Counted from the stretch's first letter, positions 16,118 to 23,951 are shown. The stretch: 24,776 nt of DNA from an uncultured Bacteroides sp. (GCA_905198575.1 CAJKDC010000033.1:1-24776); one strand, 5' to 3'. The notes: generated by a model not told the origin, from the letters alone. Numbers and translations: made by a program.

Positions 16118-16500
16118 ATCGTTTTTTAATTAATATATCTTTAATTATTGTTTGGATTCATACGTAATAAATACCAGATAATTCATACAGAATGGGTCGT
16201 TGTTACGCTTGCGAAGTTACAACATTTTATTTTCACTGCATCATTGCAATGATGAACTTATCGCATAAAAAAGACGAATTTTAGTCACAGCAATGCCGAA
16301 GGTTTATCTCAGTAAAGAAGCACCGGATGCATACTGATGAAAGAACAGAAAGAAAAAAACATAAAATTTTACATGCTTTTTGGCTGTTCAGAAACAAAAT
16401 ATTAATTTTCGATTCAATTCAGTCAGCTCAATTATAATAGGAACCTAACCCGTTAGGAAGCTGCTGATATGTTTTATGTGGAAAATAAAAAAAGCTTGAA
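16118..16500. other. Divergent intergenic region between COG0523 GTPase and AraC regulator
   Basis: 383 bp, A/T-rich, with no convincing gene; the reading frames of 14 and 22 codons at 16293 and 16337 have no support. It contains the perfect 16-bp palindrome at 16239-16254 and, closer to the araC-type gene, the inverted repeat CCTAAC/GTTAGG at 16444-16457. Weak -7-like boxes are TAACTTCG on the minus strand (16212-16219) and TATGTTTT on the plus strand (16468-16475), neither with a clear -33. Confidence 0.6.
16239..16254. promoter_or_regulatory. 16-bp perfect palindrome, candidate metalloregulator operator
   Basis: CATCATTGCAATGATG equals its own reverse complement. It lies upstream of the metal-chaperone GTPase, roughly where the -33 region would be if the weak minus-strand -7 box at 16212-16219 is used. 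Zur/Fur-type or other dimeric repressors bind palindromes of this size, but the sequence is not a recognised consensus. Confidence 0.45.
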
Positions 16501-17400
16501 ATGCAGGAAGTCATAAAGTTAGATAGCTTGGCCGATTACGGCAAACTCTACGGACTGGAATTCATACATCCGCAGGTAGCAGTCATTGATTTGGCGCGTG
16601 CCACTCGTTTCCCGGTTCATTTTACCATAAATTATGGGGTATACGCATTATATTTGAAGCAGACCAAGTGCGGTGATTTGCGTTATGGCAAGCAGACATA
16701 CGATTATCAGGAAGGAACGGTTACCAGTTTTGCACCGGGACAGGTTGTCGAAGTGCATATGGAAGAAGGAACTCGTCCTTTGGCAAAAGGGGTGTTGTTT
16801 CATCCGGATTTTATCCGCGGTACGGAATTGGGACGCGACATCCGGCTTTATTCTTTCTTTTCGTATGCTTCGAACGAGGCCTTGCATTTGTCGGACGAGG
16901 AGAAACAGCTTTTCGAGCATTGCCTTGCCCAGCTGGAAGCAGAGTTGGAGCGGCCTGCCGACCGGCATAGCCGTCGCTTGATTTGCCGGAATATTGAGTT
17001 GTTGCTCGATTACTGTCAGCGTTTTTACGACCGGCAGTTTACTACGCGCACTCCGGTAAATAAAGGCATCCTTATTAAGTTTGAAGAGATGCTGGATGGT
17101 TATTTTCAGAGCGACAAGCCACAGGAAATGGGACTTCCCACTGTAAAATACTTTGCCGATGCTGTAAATCTTTCGCCTAATTATTTTGGCGACTTGGTAA
17201 AAAAGGAAACCGGACGTACGGCTCAGGAGTATATACAGAACAAGCTGGTGAGTGTAGCCAAGCAGGAGATGCTGGCATCCGATAAAAGTATCAGCGAGAT
17301 TGCCTATTGTCTGGGATTTCAGTATCCCCAACATTTTGCCCGCATCTTTAAAAAGACTGTGGGGTCTACACCTACGGCTTATCGGTGTCGTCAGGTATAA
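16501..17400 (+). CDS. AraC-family transcriptional regulator
   Basis: A 299-residue cytoplasmic DNA-binding protein. Residues 1 to about 185 form an effector-binding domain rich in beta strands (cupin-like, for example GTVTSFAPGQVVEVHM at 72-87). The C-terminal 100 residues are the AraC double helix-turn-helix: PTVKYFADAVNLSPNYFGDLVKKETG (first HTH, about 213-238) and the signature KSISEIAYCLGFQYPQHFARIFKKTVGSTPTAYR (262-295). Full length for the family. It stands alone on the plus strand, divergent from the COG0523 gene and convergent with the outer-membrane protein gene (30 bp apart). The effector and targets are not evident. CCTAAC/GTTAGG at 16444-16457 could be a binding site. Confidence 0.92.
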   Translation: MQEVIKLDSLADYGKLYGLEFIHPQVAVIDLARATRFPVHFTINYGVYALYLKQTKCGDLRYGKQTYDYQEGTVTSFAPGQVVEVHMEEGTRPLAKGVLFHPDFIRGTELGRDIRLYSFFSYASNEALHLSDEEKQLFEHCLAQLEAELERPADRHSRRLICRNIELLLDYCQRFYDRQFTTRTPVNKGILIKFEEMLDGYFQSDKPQEMGLPTVKYFADAVNLSPNYFGDLVKKETGRTAQEYIQNKLVSVAKQEMLASDKSISEIAYCLGFQYPQHFARIFKKTVGSTPTAYRCRQV

Positions 17401-17430
17401 TGTCCTTGCGCTGTAAAGGGAAGGCATAAC

Positions 17431-18162
17431 TTAATTAAAGCTGAATAGCTGAGCTCCTATCTGCCAGAAAGCTTGGTTGGCTTGCGGATTCCAAACGGCA
17501 CAGGCATGAACAGGAATTTTGTATCCCTGAATGGAAATCTTGCGTGAAAGTTTCAGACTTATGTGGACGATGCCAGGCTGTTCTCCGTAGAAGTGAGAAG
17601 AATCTCCAGCCTTGTTTAAAGCAAAGGCTGTCCCGATACCTGCATACAGATGCCAACCCTTTTTAGCATAGACAGGATATTCAATGTAGCAGAATGAGGA
17701 ATACTTGTTGGCCTGGTTGGTTGTATTCCGGTCACGTCCGAATAAGATTGTCGACCAACTGACATATAAGGGGAAATAGCCTTTGAACCGGTAATCGATT
17801 ATAGCATCCAGAAAGCGTCCGGTTTCCGAAGCCTTATAGTTAAAGAATTCCTTATTATTATAGGTCGCACCCGATGAGAAATTATAGGTGTCCCAAAATG
17901 AAAGTGAAAACCCATTTGTCCGAAAAGACAGGTGATGGTTGAATTCCTTGTATTCACCAGTGACATTGCTGCCTCCCCAGAATCCTAAACAGATGTGTCC
18001 GTTGAGCATTGTGTAGGAAATATCGCTGGTTATAACCACACCGTCTGCTACTTCAATACCTCTCCATAAATGATTGTTGGCTATGTTTGCATCGAAACGA
18101 ATTTGAGCAAACGTATGGAGAGTAAAAATTACTCCCCATACTGTCAGATAAAATCTTTTCAT
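17431..18162 (-). CDS. Small outer-membrane beta-barrel protein, possibly TorF/Gcw_chp-like porin
   Basis: A 243-residue exported protein with signal peptide MKRFYLTVWGVIFTLHTFAQ, likely cut after residue 19 or 20. The mature part alternates polar and aromatic residues in beta-strand-like stretches (ICLGFWGG, HLSFRTNGFSLSFWDTYNF, HLYAGIGTAF, IGAQLF), as in outer-membrane barrels. The opening NHLWRGIEVADGVVITSDISY resembles the xxRG start of the TorF/Gcw_chp putative porin family, but this is only a resemblance. Last gene of the operon with the polyol dehydrogenase (44 bp upstream) and the GPH symporter, so a role in outer-membrane passage of the same substrate is a reasonable inference. No terminator was found in the 30 bp to the convergent regulator. 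Confidence 0.65.
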   Translation of the reverse strand: MKRFYLTVWGVIFTLHTFAQIRFDANIANNHLWRGIEVADGVVITSDISYTMLNGHICLGFWGGSNVTGEYKEFNHHLSFRTNGFSLSFWDTYNFSSGATYNNKEFFNYKASETGRFLDAIIDYRFKGYFPLYVSWSTILFGRDRNTTNQANKYSSFCYIEYPVYAKKGWHLYAGIGTAFALNKAGDSSHFYGEQPGIVHISLKLSRKISIQGYKIPVHACAVWNPQANQAFWQIGAQLFSFN

Positions 18163-18206
18163 ACTTTACCGGTTATACTGCCTTTATCTGTTAGACCTGT
18201 ATTTGA

Positions 18207-19253
18207 TTATCCGATTTTTACGACAGATTTTACAATATTGGCCTTGTCGCTGACACTCTTGTCCATGGCATTTTGTATGTCATCAAAGCTGAACACATTG
18301 GAAACGATACCTTTCAGGTTGACTTTTCCGGAAGCTACAGCCTCAATAGCCATCGGGTAAATATGGCGGTAACGGAAGACTGTTTTAAAAGTCAGTTCCT
18401 TGTCGAGTGCCAGGCTAAGTGGGAGAGTCATCTCACCAGTCTTTGAGTATCCCACCAGGACAATGGTAGAGCCTTTCTTGGCAATATGGATAGCCTGACG
18501 GGTCGTAATTTCCATTCCGGCAGTTTCTATGACCAGGTCAACGCCTTTTCCTTCTGTCAGACGGGATATTTCGTCCTGTACGTTTTTATCCATTGAGTTA
18601 ATTACGCCTGTAGCTCCCAGTTCCAATGCCTTATCCAGTCGTTTCTGCATGATATCTACGACGTATACCTTAGAAACTCCTTCGGCTTTTACAGCCATCA
18701 TTGAGACCAGTCCGATACATCCGGCACCAAAGACCACAGCAGTTTGTCCGGCATGAGCTCCCCCTTGATTGGCTGCATGAAATCCTACAGCCAAAGGCTC
18801 TATTAAAGCACCTTCCATTGTATCTACATTGTCGGGCAACTTGAAACACAACGCTGCTTCGTGGGCTACATATTCCTGAAAAACACCATCGACTGGAGGG
18901 GTTGCGAAGAATACGACATCCGGGCATAGATTGTATTTACCCTCCTTGCAATACTCACAATGTCCACAAGTCTTTCCAGGTTCTAGTGCCACGCGGTCAC
19001 CAATTTTGAGATGCTTTACATCCTTGCCTACTTCTACAACCACTCCGCCAGGTTCGTGTCCTAGAACAAAAGGAGGTTTCACTACGTAGTCGCCGATTCT
19101 GCCAGTTTCATAATAATGCATGTCAGATCCGCAGATGCCAACGTATTCCAGTTTAACCAAAACCTCGTTATCGGCAGGTTGAGGTACTTCACGTTCTACA
19201 TATCCCATTTTTCCGATACCGTTCATAACGGCAACTTTCATCATCTTTTTCAT
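18207..19253 (-). CDS. Zinc-dependent polyol dehydrogenase (sorbitol/xylitol dehydrogenase type)
   Basis: A 348-residue medium-chain dehydrogenase. The catalytic zinc ligands are Cys41 (GICGSDMHYYETG), His66/Glu67 (LGHEPGG) and probably Glu152 (IEPLAVG). The structural zinc site has all four cysteines (96, 99, 102, 110 in CGHCEYCKEGKYNLC). The nucleotide-binding GAGCIG is at 176-181, followed by VVDIMQKRLDKALELGA, with Asp at the end of beta-2 favouring NAD+. The family oxidises polyols such as sorbitol or xylitol to ketoses, and HYYETGRIG is typical of that subgroup. It lies 53 bp after the symporter gene. The exact polyol cannot be deduced. Start codons at 19253 and three codons further in are both possible. 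Confidence 0.88.
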   Translation of the reverse strand: MKKMMKVAVMNGIGKMGYVEREVPQPADNEVLVKLEYVGICGSDMHYYETGRIGDYVVKPPFVLGHEPGGVVVEVGKDVKHLKIGDRVALEPGKTCGHCEYCKEGKYNLCPDVVFFATPPVDGVFQEYVAHEAALCFKLPDNVDTMEGALIEPLAVGFHAANQGGAHAGQTAVVFGAGCIGLVSMMAVKAEGVSKVYVVDIMQKRLDKALELGATGVINSMDKNVQDEISRLTEGKGVDLVIETAGMEITTRQAIHIAKKGSTIVLVGYSKTGEMTLPLSLALDKELTFKTVFRYRHIYPMAIEAVASGKVNLKGIVSNVFSFDDIQNAMDKSVSDKANIVKSVVKIG

Positions 19254-19306
19254 TGTGCTATTGATTTTAAAGTTTGTATAATTCGTATAATAAATTTGAT
19301 GCGTCT

Positions 19307-20692
19307 TTATTGGAGTCTCTTTTTTAGAATTCTATATTTTACGATTCTTACGATTCTGTTATATAGTCTCTTGTTGAGCTTGTAAAAGGTTAGAACCACA
19401 GCAGTAAGTATCCAAAAGCCTCCGGGAATCGTACTGAATGCATGTCGCATAATGGCAATGACTTCTTCGTTTTGGACTGCGTTTGATACATATCCCTGCA
19501 TGCCCAAAACCAGTGCCAATAATGAGGTTCCTAATGCCATTCCGATTTTGTTCCCGAGTGAAATGAAAGCATATTGGAATCCGTCGTTTCTTATTCCGGT
19601 TTTCCATTCACCATATTCCACGCAATCGGGGATGATGGCATAAATGGCCGTATTGAATCCTGAAAAGAAAAACTGAGAAAGGGCTGCAAAAATGTAAAAA
19701 CCGACAGGACTGGTAACGGGACTGAAAAAATACAGAGCTATCATTGTTGCACCTGTGCCAAAAGCAAAAGCAGATGCAGACCATCCTTTGTTTTTAGTCA
19801 ATTTAAAAGCATAAGGGAAACAGGCAGCTCCAGCAATAGAAGGGATGATAATTGCCAGTGAATACATAGAAAACAGCGAGGCATTTCCTTCTACATAGGT
19901 AAAATAATATAGCATGTCTGCATTGCGACCGTAGAGAATAAATCCGAATAGAATCTGACCGATAAGGGCCAGCAGATACGGCTTGTTCTTCATGATTGCT
20001 TTGAGCTGTATTTTCAAAGCCAGTTTTTGTTCGGCGGGAATTTCTACGATTTCCTTGGTTTTCGCGAAACAGAAAATGTGGCATAAAGCAAAGATGATGC
20101 CATAAAGAACGGCTACCATCAGATACCCCTGTTGTGCATTGCCCTGTCCGAACGATTCAATCAAAGGAATGGTCACGATGTTGATAATGCCTATGGCGAT
20201 CATGGCACTGACCGAACGGGAGGTGTTAATCTGAGCACGCTCATCCATGTTTTGAGTCATGGCCCCACAAAGAGTGCCATAAGGAATGTTTACACAGGTA
20301 TACCCAAGCACAAGCAGGCAGTAAGTGGTTGCCATGTAAACGATTTTACTGGCGTCACTCCAATTGGGGTGAGCCCAGAATGTCAGAATCAATACCAGTG
20401 CAGTAAGAGGAGCTCCAAACAGTAACCACGGACGATACCGTCCCCAGCGTGTATTGGTTTTATCGCACAATCCTCCGATAACAGGATCGTTAATAGCATC
20501 CCAAAAGCGTGAAAACAACATTAAGGATGCTACTGCACTCATACTGATGCCAAAAACATCCGTATAAAAAATCATGAGAAAGTTTCCTACGAACATCCAG
20601 CTGAAATTACATCCTACATCTCCCATGCCGTAAGCCAGTTTGCTGATGAATGGAACACGGGACTGTTCAATTTTCTGTTTTTTGTGTATCAT
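19307..20692 (-). CDS. GPH-family (MFS) sugar/polyol:cation symporter
   Basis: A 461-residue inner-membrane protein with about 12 hydrophobic segments. The N-terminus KLAYGMGDVGCNFSWMFVGN and the loop CDKTNTRWGRYRPWLLFGAP (residues 76-95) are hallmarks of the glycoside-pentoside-hexuronide:cation symporters (MelB/XynP group); DPVIGGLCD (68-76) and PYGTLCGAMTQNMDERAQINTSR (from about 145) also fit. It would import a sugar or polyol with Na+ or H+. First gene of the operon that continues with the polyol dehydrogenase and the outer-membrane protein, divergent from the LacI-type regulator. A -7 box lies 30 bp upstream and operator-like repeats beyond it. No sugar kinase is encoded nearby. Confidence 0.92.
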   Translation of the reverse strand: MIHKKQKIEQSRVPFISKLAYGMGDVGCNFSWMFVGNFLMIFYTDVFGISMSAVASLMLFSRFWDAINDPVIGGLCDKTNTRWGRYRPWLLFGAPLTALVLILTFWAHPNWSDASKIVYMATTYCLLVLGYTCVNIPYGTLCGAMTQNMDERAQINTSRSVSAMIAIGIINIVTIPLIESFGQGNAQQGYLMVAVLYGIIFALCHIFCFAKTKEIVEIPAEQKLALKIQLKAIMKNKPYLLALIGQILFGFILYGRNADMLYYFTYVEGNASLFSMYSLAIIIPSIAGAACFPYAFKLTKNKGWSASAFAFGTGATMIALYFFSPVTSPVGFYIFAALSQFFFSGFNTAIYAIIPDCVEYGEWKTGIRNDGFQYAFISLGNKIGMALGTSLLALVLGMQGYVSNAVQNEEVIAIMRHAFSTIPGGFWILTAVVLTFYKLNKRLYNRIVRIVKYRILKKRLQ

Positions 20693-20721
20693 AATGATTA
20701 GTTTTTTAGGTTTTTCTGAGT

Positions 20722-20729
20722 CAAATGTA
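20722..20729 (-). promoter_or_regulatory. -7 box of the symporter operon
   Basis: The minus strand reads TACATTTG, a full match to TAnnTTTG, giving a leader of about 23 nt before the ATG at 20692. A TTTG lies 16 bp further upstream (20746-20749), shorter than the usual 19-21 bp spacing, so the -33 element is not certain. Confidence 0.6.
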
Positions 20730-20775
20730 GAGCTTCATTTCTCATCAAAAGCGAAAAAAACGGATTTAAAATTTC

Positions 20776-20818
20776 GCAACCGTTCCCGCAACCGTTCCCA
20801 ATTTCCGCAACCGTTCCC
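20776..20818. repeat. Three direct copies of GCAACCGTTCCC, candidate LacI-type operators
   Basis: Identical 12-bp copies at 20776-20787, 20788-20799 and 20807-20818; the first two are in direct tandem and the third is 7 bp further on. Each holds AACCGTT, an AAC-n-GTT dyad similar to the core of LacI-family operators. They sit between the two divergent promoters, and the third copy covers the -33 region of the regulator's own promoter. Confidence 0.75.
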
Positions 20819-20828
20819 GAAAAAATGC

Positions 20829-20836
20829 TATATTTG
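20829..20836 (+). promoter_or_regulatory. -7 box of the LacI-type regulator gene
   Basis: TATATTTG, a full match to TAnnTTTG, ends 25 bp before the ATG at 20862. The -33 region shows no TTTG and is occupied by the third operator-like repeat, suggesting autoregulation or dependence on an activator. Confidence 0.65.
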
Positions 20837-20861
20837 CATGTTAACCATTTATTCGGATTTT

Positions 20862-21869
20862 ATGAAGTATGCTACCATCATCGATATAGCTAAAGAACTG
20901 GGCATTTCCAAGTCGACAGTTTCACGTGCCTTGCGTGGAGACAGTCAGAATGTGAGTCGGGAAACTCAGAAAAGAATTTTGGAAGTCGCAGAAAGGCTAG
21001 GGTATAAGCGTAACGAACTGGCTGTCAATTTAAGAAAACAGAAAACGCGTACGATTGGCATCGTAGTGCCCGAAATGATTACATCGTTTTATGTGAATTT
21101 TATAACTTATGCTCAACAGTATCTCAATAAATTAGGCTACCGGGTGATGTTGGCACAGTCGCAGGAGAATCCGGATATAGAAAAAATAAATCTGCAAATG
21201 ATGGAAGACTACCGGGTAGATGGAATACTTATAAGTGTTTGCCACGACCAGGTAAATGCGGATATTTATCGCGGGATTATGAAAAAAGGGATTCCGATGG
21301 TCTTTTTCGACAGAACAATATCTGAAATGGATGCCACACAGATAAAGATTGACGATTATATCAAGTCCTTTTTCATGGTAGAACATTTGATAAGAAAAGG
21401 AAAAACAAAAATCATACATCTTGCAGGTCCTTCGTATATCCAGAATACGTTTGAGCGTATAAGGGGGTATAAAGATGCCTTGGGTAAATTTAATATTGCT
21501 TTTGATAAACAGTATTTGGTAGAAGCAGGTGCAGATTATGCCGGAGGTGAAAATGCTGTGAAGAAACTGCTGGACAGTAATATTGAATTCGATGCGATTT
21601 TCAGTTTTACAGAGATGTCTGCCTTAGGAGCTAAAAATTATTTACAAAGTCGGGGTGTGAGAATTCCTGAAGATGTGGCTGTTGCCTGTATGTCGGGAAC
21701 AGATTTGTGTAAATTGGTACACCCTACGATCACAGCTGTAGAACAACCCGTGCAAATGATGGCCGAAACCGCGTCAGAAGTTATCCTGGAAAAATTGGAA
21801 ACTCCAGATGTTGCCAACAAAAAGATTGTTCTGGATGCTGAGACTTTTTACAGAGAATCGACTTTATAA
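20862..21869 (+). CDS. LacI-family transcriptional regulator
   Basis: A 335-residue DNA-binding protein. The start at 20862 gives MKYATIIDIAKELGISKSTV, the standard LacI N-terminus with helix-turn-helix (4-23) and hinge helix (RNELAVNLRKQKTRTIGIVVP, about 50-70). The frame is open upstream to 20640, but that part crosses the repeats, the promoter and the symporter start, so it is rejected. Residues 62-335 form a periplasmic-binding-protein-like effector domain (DGILISVCHD, MVFFDRT, FERIRGYKDAL, DAIFSFTEMSALGA, ITAVEQPVQMMAETA). It probably controls the divergent symporter-dehydrogenase operon in response to the imported sugar or polyol, and itself, through the three repeats upstream. Confidence 0.93.
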   Translation: MKYATIIDIAKELGISKSTVSRALRGDSQNVSRETQKRILEVAERLGYKRNELAVNLRKQKTRTIGIVVPEMITSFYVNFITYAQQYLNKLGYRVMLAQSQENPDIEKINLQMMEDYRVDGILISVCHDQVNADIYRGIMKKGIPMVFFDRTISEMDATQIKIDDYIKSFFMVEHLIRKGKTKIIHLAGPSYIQNTFERIRGYKDALGKFNIAFDKQYLVEAGADYAGGENAVKKLLDSNIEFDAIFSFTEMSALGAKNYLQSRGVRIPEDVAVACMSGTDLCKLVHPTITAVEQPVQMMAETASEVILEKLETPDVANKKIVLDAETFYRESTL

Positions 21870-22126
21870 AGAACATTGGAGTTAACGTGGAGGTTAATTC
21901 GAACTGCTATTATGAATGTTTTGTCGAAAAAAACGATGTTAAAACAGGAATATATTAGAAATAAGCTACTTATAAGCATTTCTCAAAAGACGAGGTAATG
22001 ACTTGGAAACAGTTTCAAATTCTGTGATATGCAGTGTATTTCCGCCTAACAACTCTCGTTGAGTGCAAAAATACAAAAAATTATGGATGAGGAAGCATGT
22101 CTTATGAACTTTTCTTGTTTTGCATT
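21870..22126. other. Intergenic region at the probable core/accessory junction
   Basis: 257 bp with no firm gene, no tRNA and no clear terminator hairpin for the regulator gene. A minus-strand -7 match TATTTTTG (22066-22073) is followed by a short open frame at 21966-22052 with a TTG start, described under findings. It may hold remnants of an older insertion. Confidence 0.5.
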
Positions 22127-23032
22127 TCATTCATAAATTCCTTTTTGAAAGTCCGCAGTATATTGCGTAAACGTTTTTCCTGTCTGCTGTTTGAAGAAAC
22201 GCATCAGGTGGCTGGGGTCGGAGAAATGGAAATCATCCGCCAGCTGGCTGACGGTGCGGTTGGCGAAGAGCAGTTCGTTCTTCAGTTCCTCCAGCAGACG
22301 TTGCTTCAGCAAATGGGCGGCGGATACGCCGAACTGTGCCATGACCGAGGTATTCAGCGTGATGCGGCTGATGTGAAGCAGGTCGGCATACTCCTGCACC
22401 CGCTGCATGGTGCGGATGTGCTGTTCCAGCAAGTCTTTGAACTGGAAAGCGTAATTGTTCTTCGCGATTTCCGCAGGCAGATGGTAGGCGACGGCATACG
22501 CCCGGTTGATAAGGAGCAGCAGGTAATAGAGCACGGACACGATGAGGTTGTACGTATCTGCCACCGGGTGCAGCAGCTCTTGCTTTATCTTGCCGAGCAG
22601 ACGCATGTACTCCGCCAGTTCTTCGGGCGAAGTATAGAGATAAGGCGGCGTGTCGGTCTGATAATAATACAGCAGGCGATAAACAAAGAACTTGTCGGCA
22701 AGGAACGTGCGCATGAAGTCTTCGCGGAAGATGAGAAACGTATAGTCTAGTGCCGCTTCGTCCACGTGCCACTCCTGTTGCTGGTGGGGCGAAAGGAGCA
22801 GCACCATGCCGTCGTGCAGTTCTATCTTGCGGAAGTTCAGCAACAGGAAGCCGTTTGCCCGACGGAAAAAATAGAAACTGAAGAAGTCTGTCTTGAACCG
22901 TTTGTGTTCGGTCAGCACATGGCCAATATCCTTACTGGTGGCCGTATTGATGTAGAAGTCCACCCCGCAATAGGTTTTGCTGAACGGAACTCTGACTATC
23001 TTTTCGGGATTGATTATCTCTTTCATACGCAT
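22127..23032 (-). CDS. AraC-family transcriptional regulator of the accessory cassette
   Basis: About 301 residues from the ATG at 23032 (MRMKEIINPEK); an ATG two codons later (23026) is equally possible. The frame is open to 23068 but the -7 box at 23043-23050 lies inside, so the longer form is unlikely. The N-terminal part looks like a cupin-type sensor (HDGMVLLLSPHQQQEWHV). The C-terminus is the AraC DNA-binding domain: VQEYADLLHISRITLNTSVMAQFG and VSQLADDFHFSDPSHLMRFFKQQTGKTFTQY. It diverges from the MBL-fold hydrolase and cupin genes, with the promoters in a 130-bp gap, so it probably regulates them. Codon use here is visibly more GC-rich than in the trp and LacI regions, suggesting transfer. 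Confidence 0.9.
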   Translation of the reverse strand: MRMKEIINPEKIVRVPFSKTYCGVDFYINTATSKDIGHVLTEHKRFKTDFFSFYFFRRANGFLLLNFRKIELHDGMVLLLSPHQQQEWHVDEAALDYTFLIFREDFMRTFLADKFFVYRLLYYYQTDTPPYLYTSPEELAEYMRLLGKIKQELLHPVADTYNLIVSVLYYLLLLINRAYAVAYHLPAEIAKNNYAFQFKDLLEQHIRTMQRVQEYADLLHISRITLNTSVMAQFGVSAAHLLKQRLLEELKNELLFANRTVSQLADDFHFSDPSHLMRFFKQQTGKTFTQYTADFQKGIYE

Positions 23033-23042
23033 GTCGTTTCTG

Positions 23043-23050
23043 CAAAGGTA
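23043..23050 (-). promoter_or_regulatory. -7 box of the accessory AraC-type gene
   Basis: The minus strand reads TACCTTTG, a full match to TAnnTTTG. The predicted transcript start lies only a few bases before the ATG at 23032/23026, so the leader is very short. A TTTG lies 15 bp upstream rather than the usual 19-21 bp. Confidence 0.55.
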
Positions 23051-23075
23051 ACATATTCCTTTTATCAAAATGGCA

Positions 23076-23083
23076 TATCTTTG
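23076..23083 (+). promoter_or_regulatory. -7 box of the MBL hydrolase-cupin pair
   Basis: TATCTTTG, a full match to TAnnTTTG, lies 72 bp before the ATG at 23156, facing away from the AraC-type gene. No TTTG is seen at -33, which would fit an activator-dependent promoter. Confidence 0.5.
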
Positions 23084-23155
23084 CAGATTTTGGGCATAAC
23101 GTCATCGGAGGATATTGCCGAACTTTGCAACCGTAATCATTAAAACAATAACATA

Positions 23156-23929
23156 ATGGAAACAACAACTATCCGTTTGGTGCGCAACGCCACCTTGAGA
23201 CTTCAGTATGCAGGGAAGCATATCCTTGTTGACCCGTTTTTTGCCGAGAAAGGAAGTATGCAGTCGGCTATCGGCGTGTATCGGACTCCACGGGTGCACC
23301 TGACTATACCCATTCGTGAAATAACTGAGGGATTGGATCTGGTGTTGCAGACGCATATCCACCCCGACCATTACGATGATACCGTGAAGGTGCATTTGCC
23401 GAAGGACATCCCGTATTATACCCAACCGCAAGACACGGCAACCGTGGCACAGGACGGTTTTACCCGCGTGCAGGCCATTGAGGACAAGCTGGAAATAGAG
23501 AACCTGACCATCTACCGCATACCGGGACATCACGGTTTCGGCAAGATTGGCGAGATGATGGGGCCCGTATCGGGCTATGTGCTGACGGCAAAGGGATGCC
23601 CTACCGTCTATATCATGGGCGATTGTAAATGGGAAGCCTGCATCCGCAAAACGGTAGAGCAGCTGAAGCCCGACTATATTGTGGTAAATAGTGGCGGTGC
23701 TGTCTTCCCGGAGTTCTCCAAAGTAGATGGCAGCATCATTCCCGATGAAGAGGAAGTGATGCAGATGTTGGACGAGCTGCCTGCCCACATTAAGCTGATA
23801 GCCGTCCACATGGATGCCACCGACCACGGGCAGACCACCCGTGCTATCCTGCGCAACGAAGCAGTGCATCACGGTGTCGATATGTCCCGCCTGCTTATCC
23901 CCGAAGACGGAGAAACCTTTAAATTATAA
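23156..23929 (+). CDS. UlaG-like metallo-beta-lactamase-fold hydrolase
   Basis: A 257-residue cytoplasmic protein. It begins with the UlaG-like strand pattern IRLVRNATLRLQYAGKHILVDPFF. THIHPDHYDD (66-75) carries His67, His69, Asp71 and His72; GHHG is at 124-127, MGD at 154-156 and VHMDA with His218 near the C-terminus. This is a complete metal site of the beta-lactamase superfamily domain. The natural substrate is unknown; the family includes lactonases and phosphodiesterases. It is 22 bp upstream of the cupin gene and divergent from an AraC-type regulator, so these three likely form one inducible unit. It is not closely similar to the other MBL-fold protein of the window at 299-1024. Confidence 0.87.
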   Translation: METTTIRLVRNATLRLQYAGKHILVDPFFAEKGSMQSAIGVYRTPRVHLTIPIREITEGLDLVLQTHIHPDHYDDTVKVHLPKDIPYYTQPQDTATVAQDGFTRVQAIEDKLEIENLTIYRIPGHHGFGKIGEMMGPVSGYVLTAKGCPTVYIMGDCKWEACIRKTVEQLKPDYIVVNSGGAVFPEFSKVDGSIIPDEEEVMQMLDELPAHIKLIAVHMDATDHGQTTRAILRNEAVHHGVDMSRLLIPEDGETFKL

Positions 23930-23951
23930 ACCCTATAAAAAGATTATTGAT

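Noticed and set aside
16293..16405. Short plus-strand frames of 14 and 22 codons upstream of the AraC-type gene
   Set aside because: No promoter, repeat of regulatory codons or terminator accompanies them; expected by chance in A/T-rich DNA.
16648..17427. 259-codon minus-strand open frame
   Set aside because: Antisense to the AraC-type regulator with full family signature.
22097..22750. 217-codon plus-strand open frame
   Set aside because: It lies antisense to the accessory AraC-type gene, whose two helix-turn-helix motifs are clear. The GC-rich codons on the other strand explain the open frame.
22233..22772. 179-codon minus-strand open frame rich in Arg, Ala and Pro
   Set aside because: It is a shifted frame of the AraC-type gene, with low-complexity composition and no family features.
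23102..23872. 256-codon minus-strand open frame
   Set aside because: Antisense to the MBL-fold hydrolase, which has a complete metal site; the antisense product shows no signal or motif.
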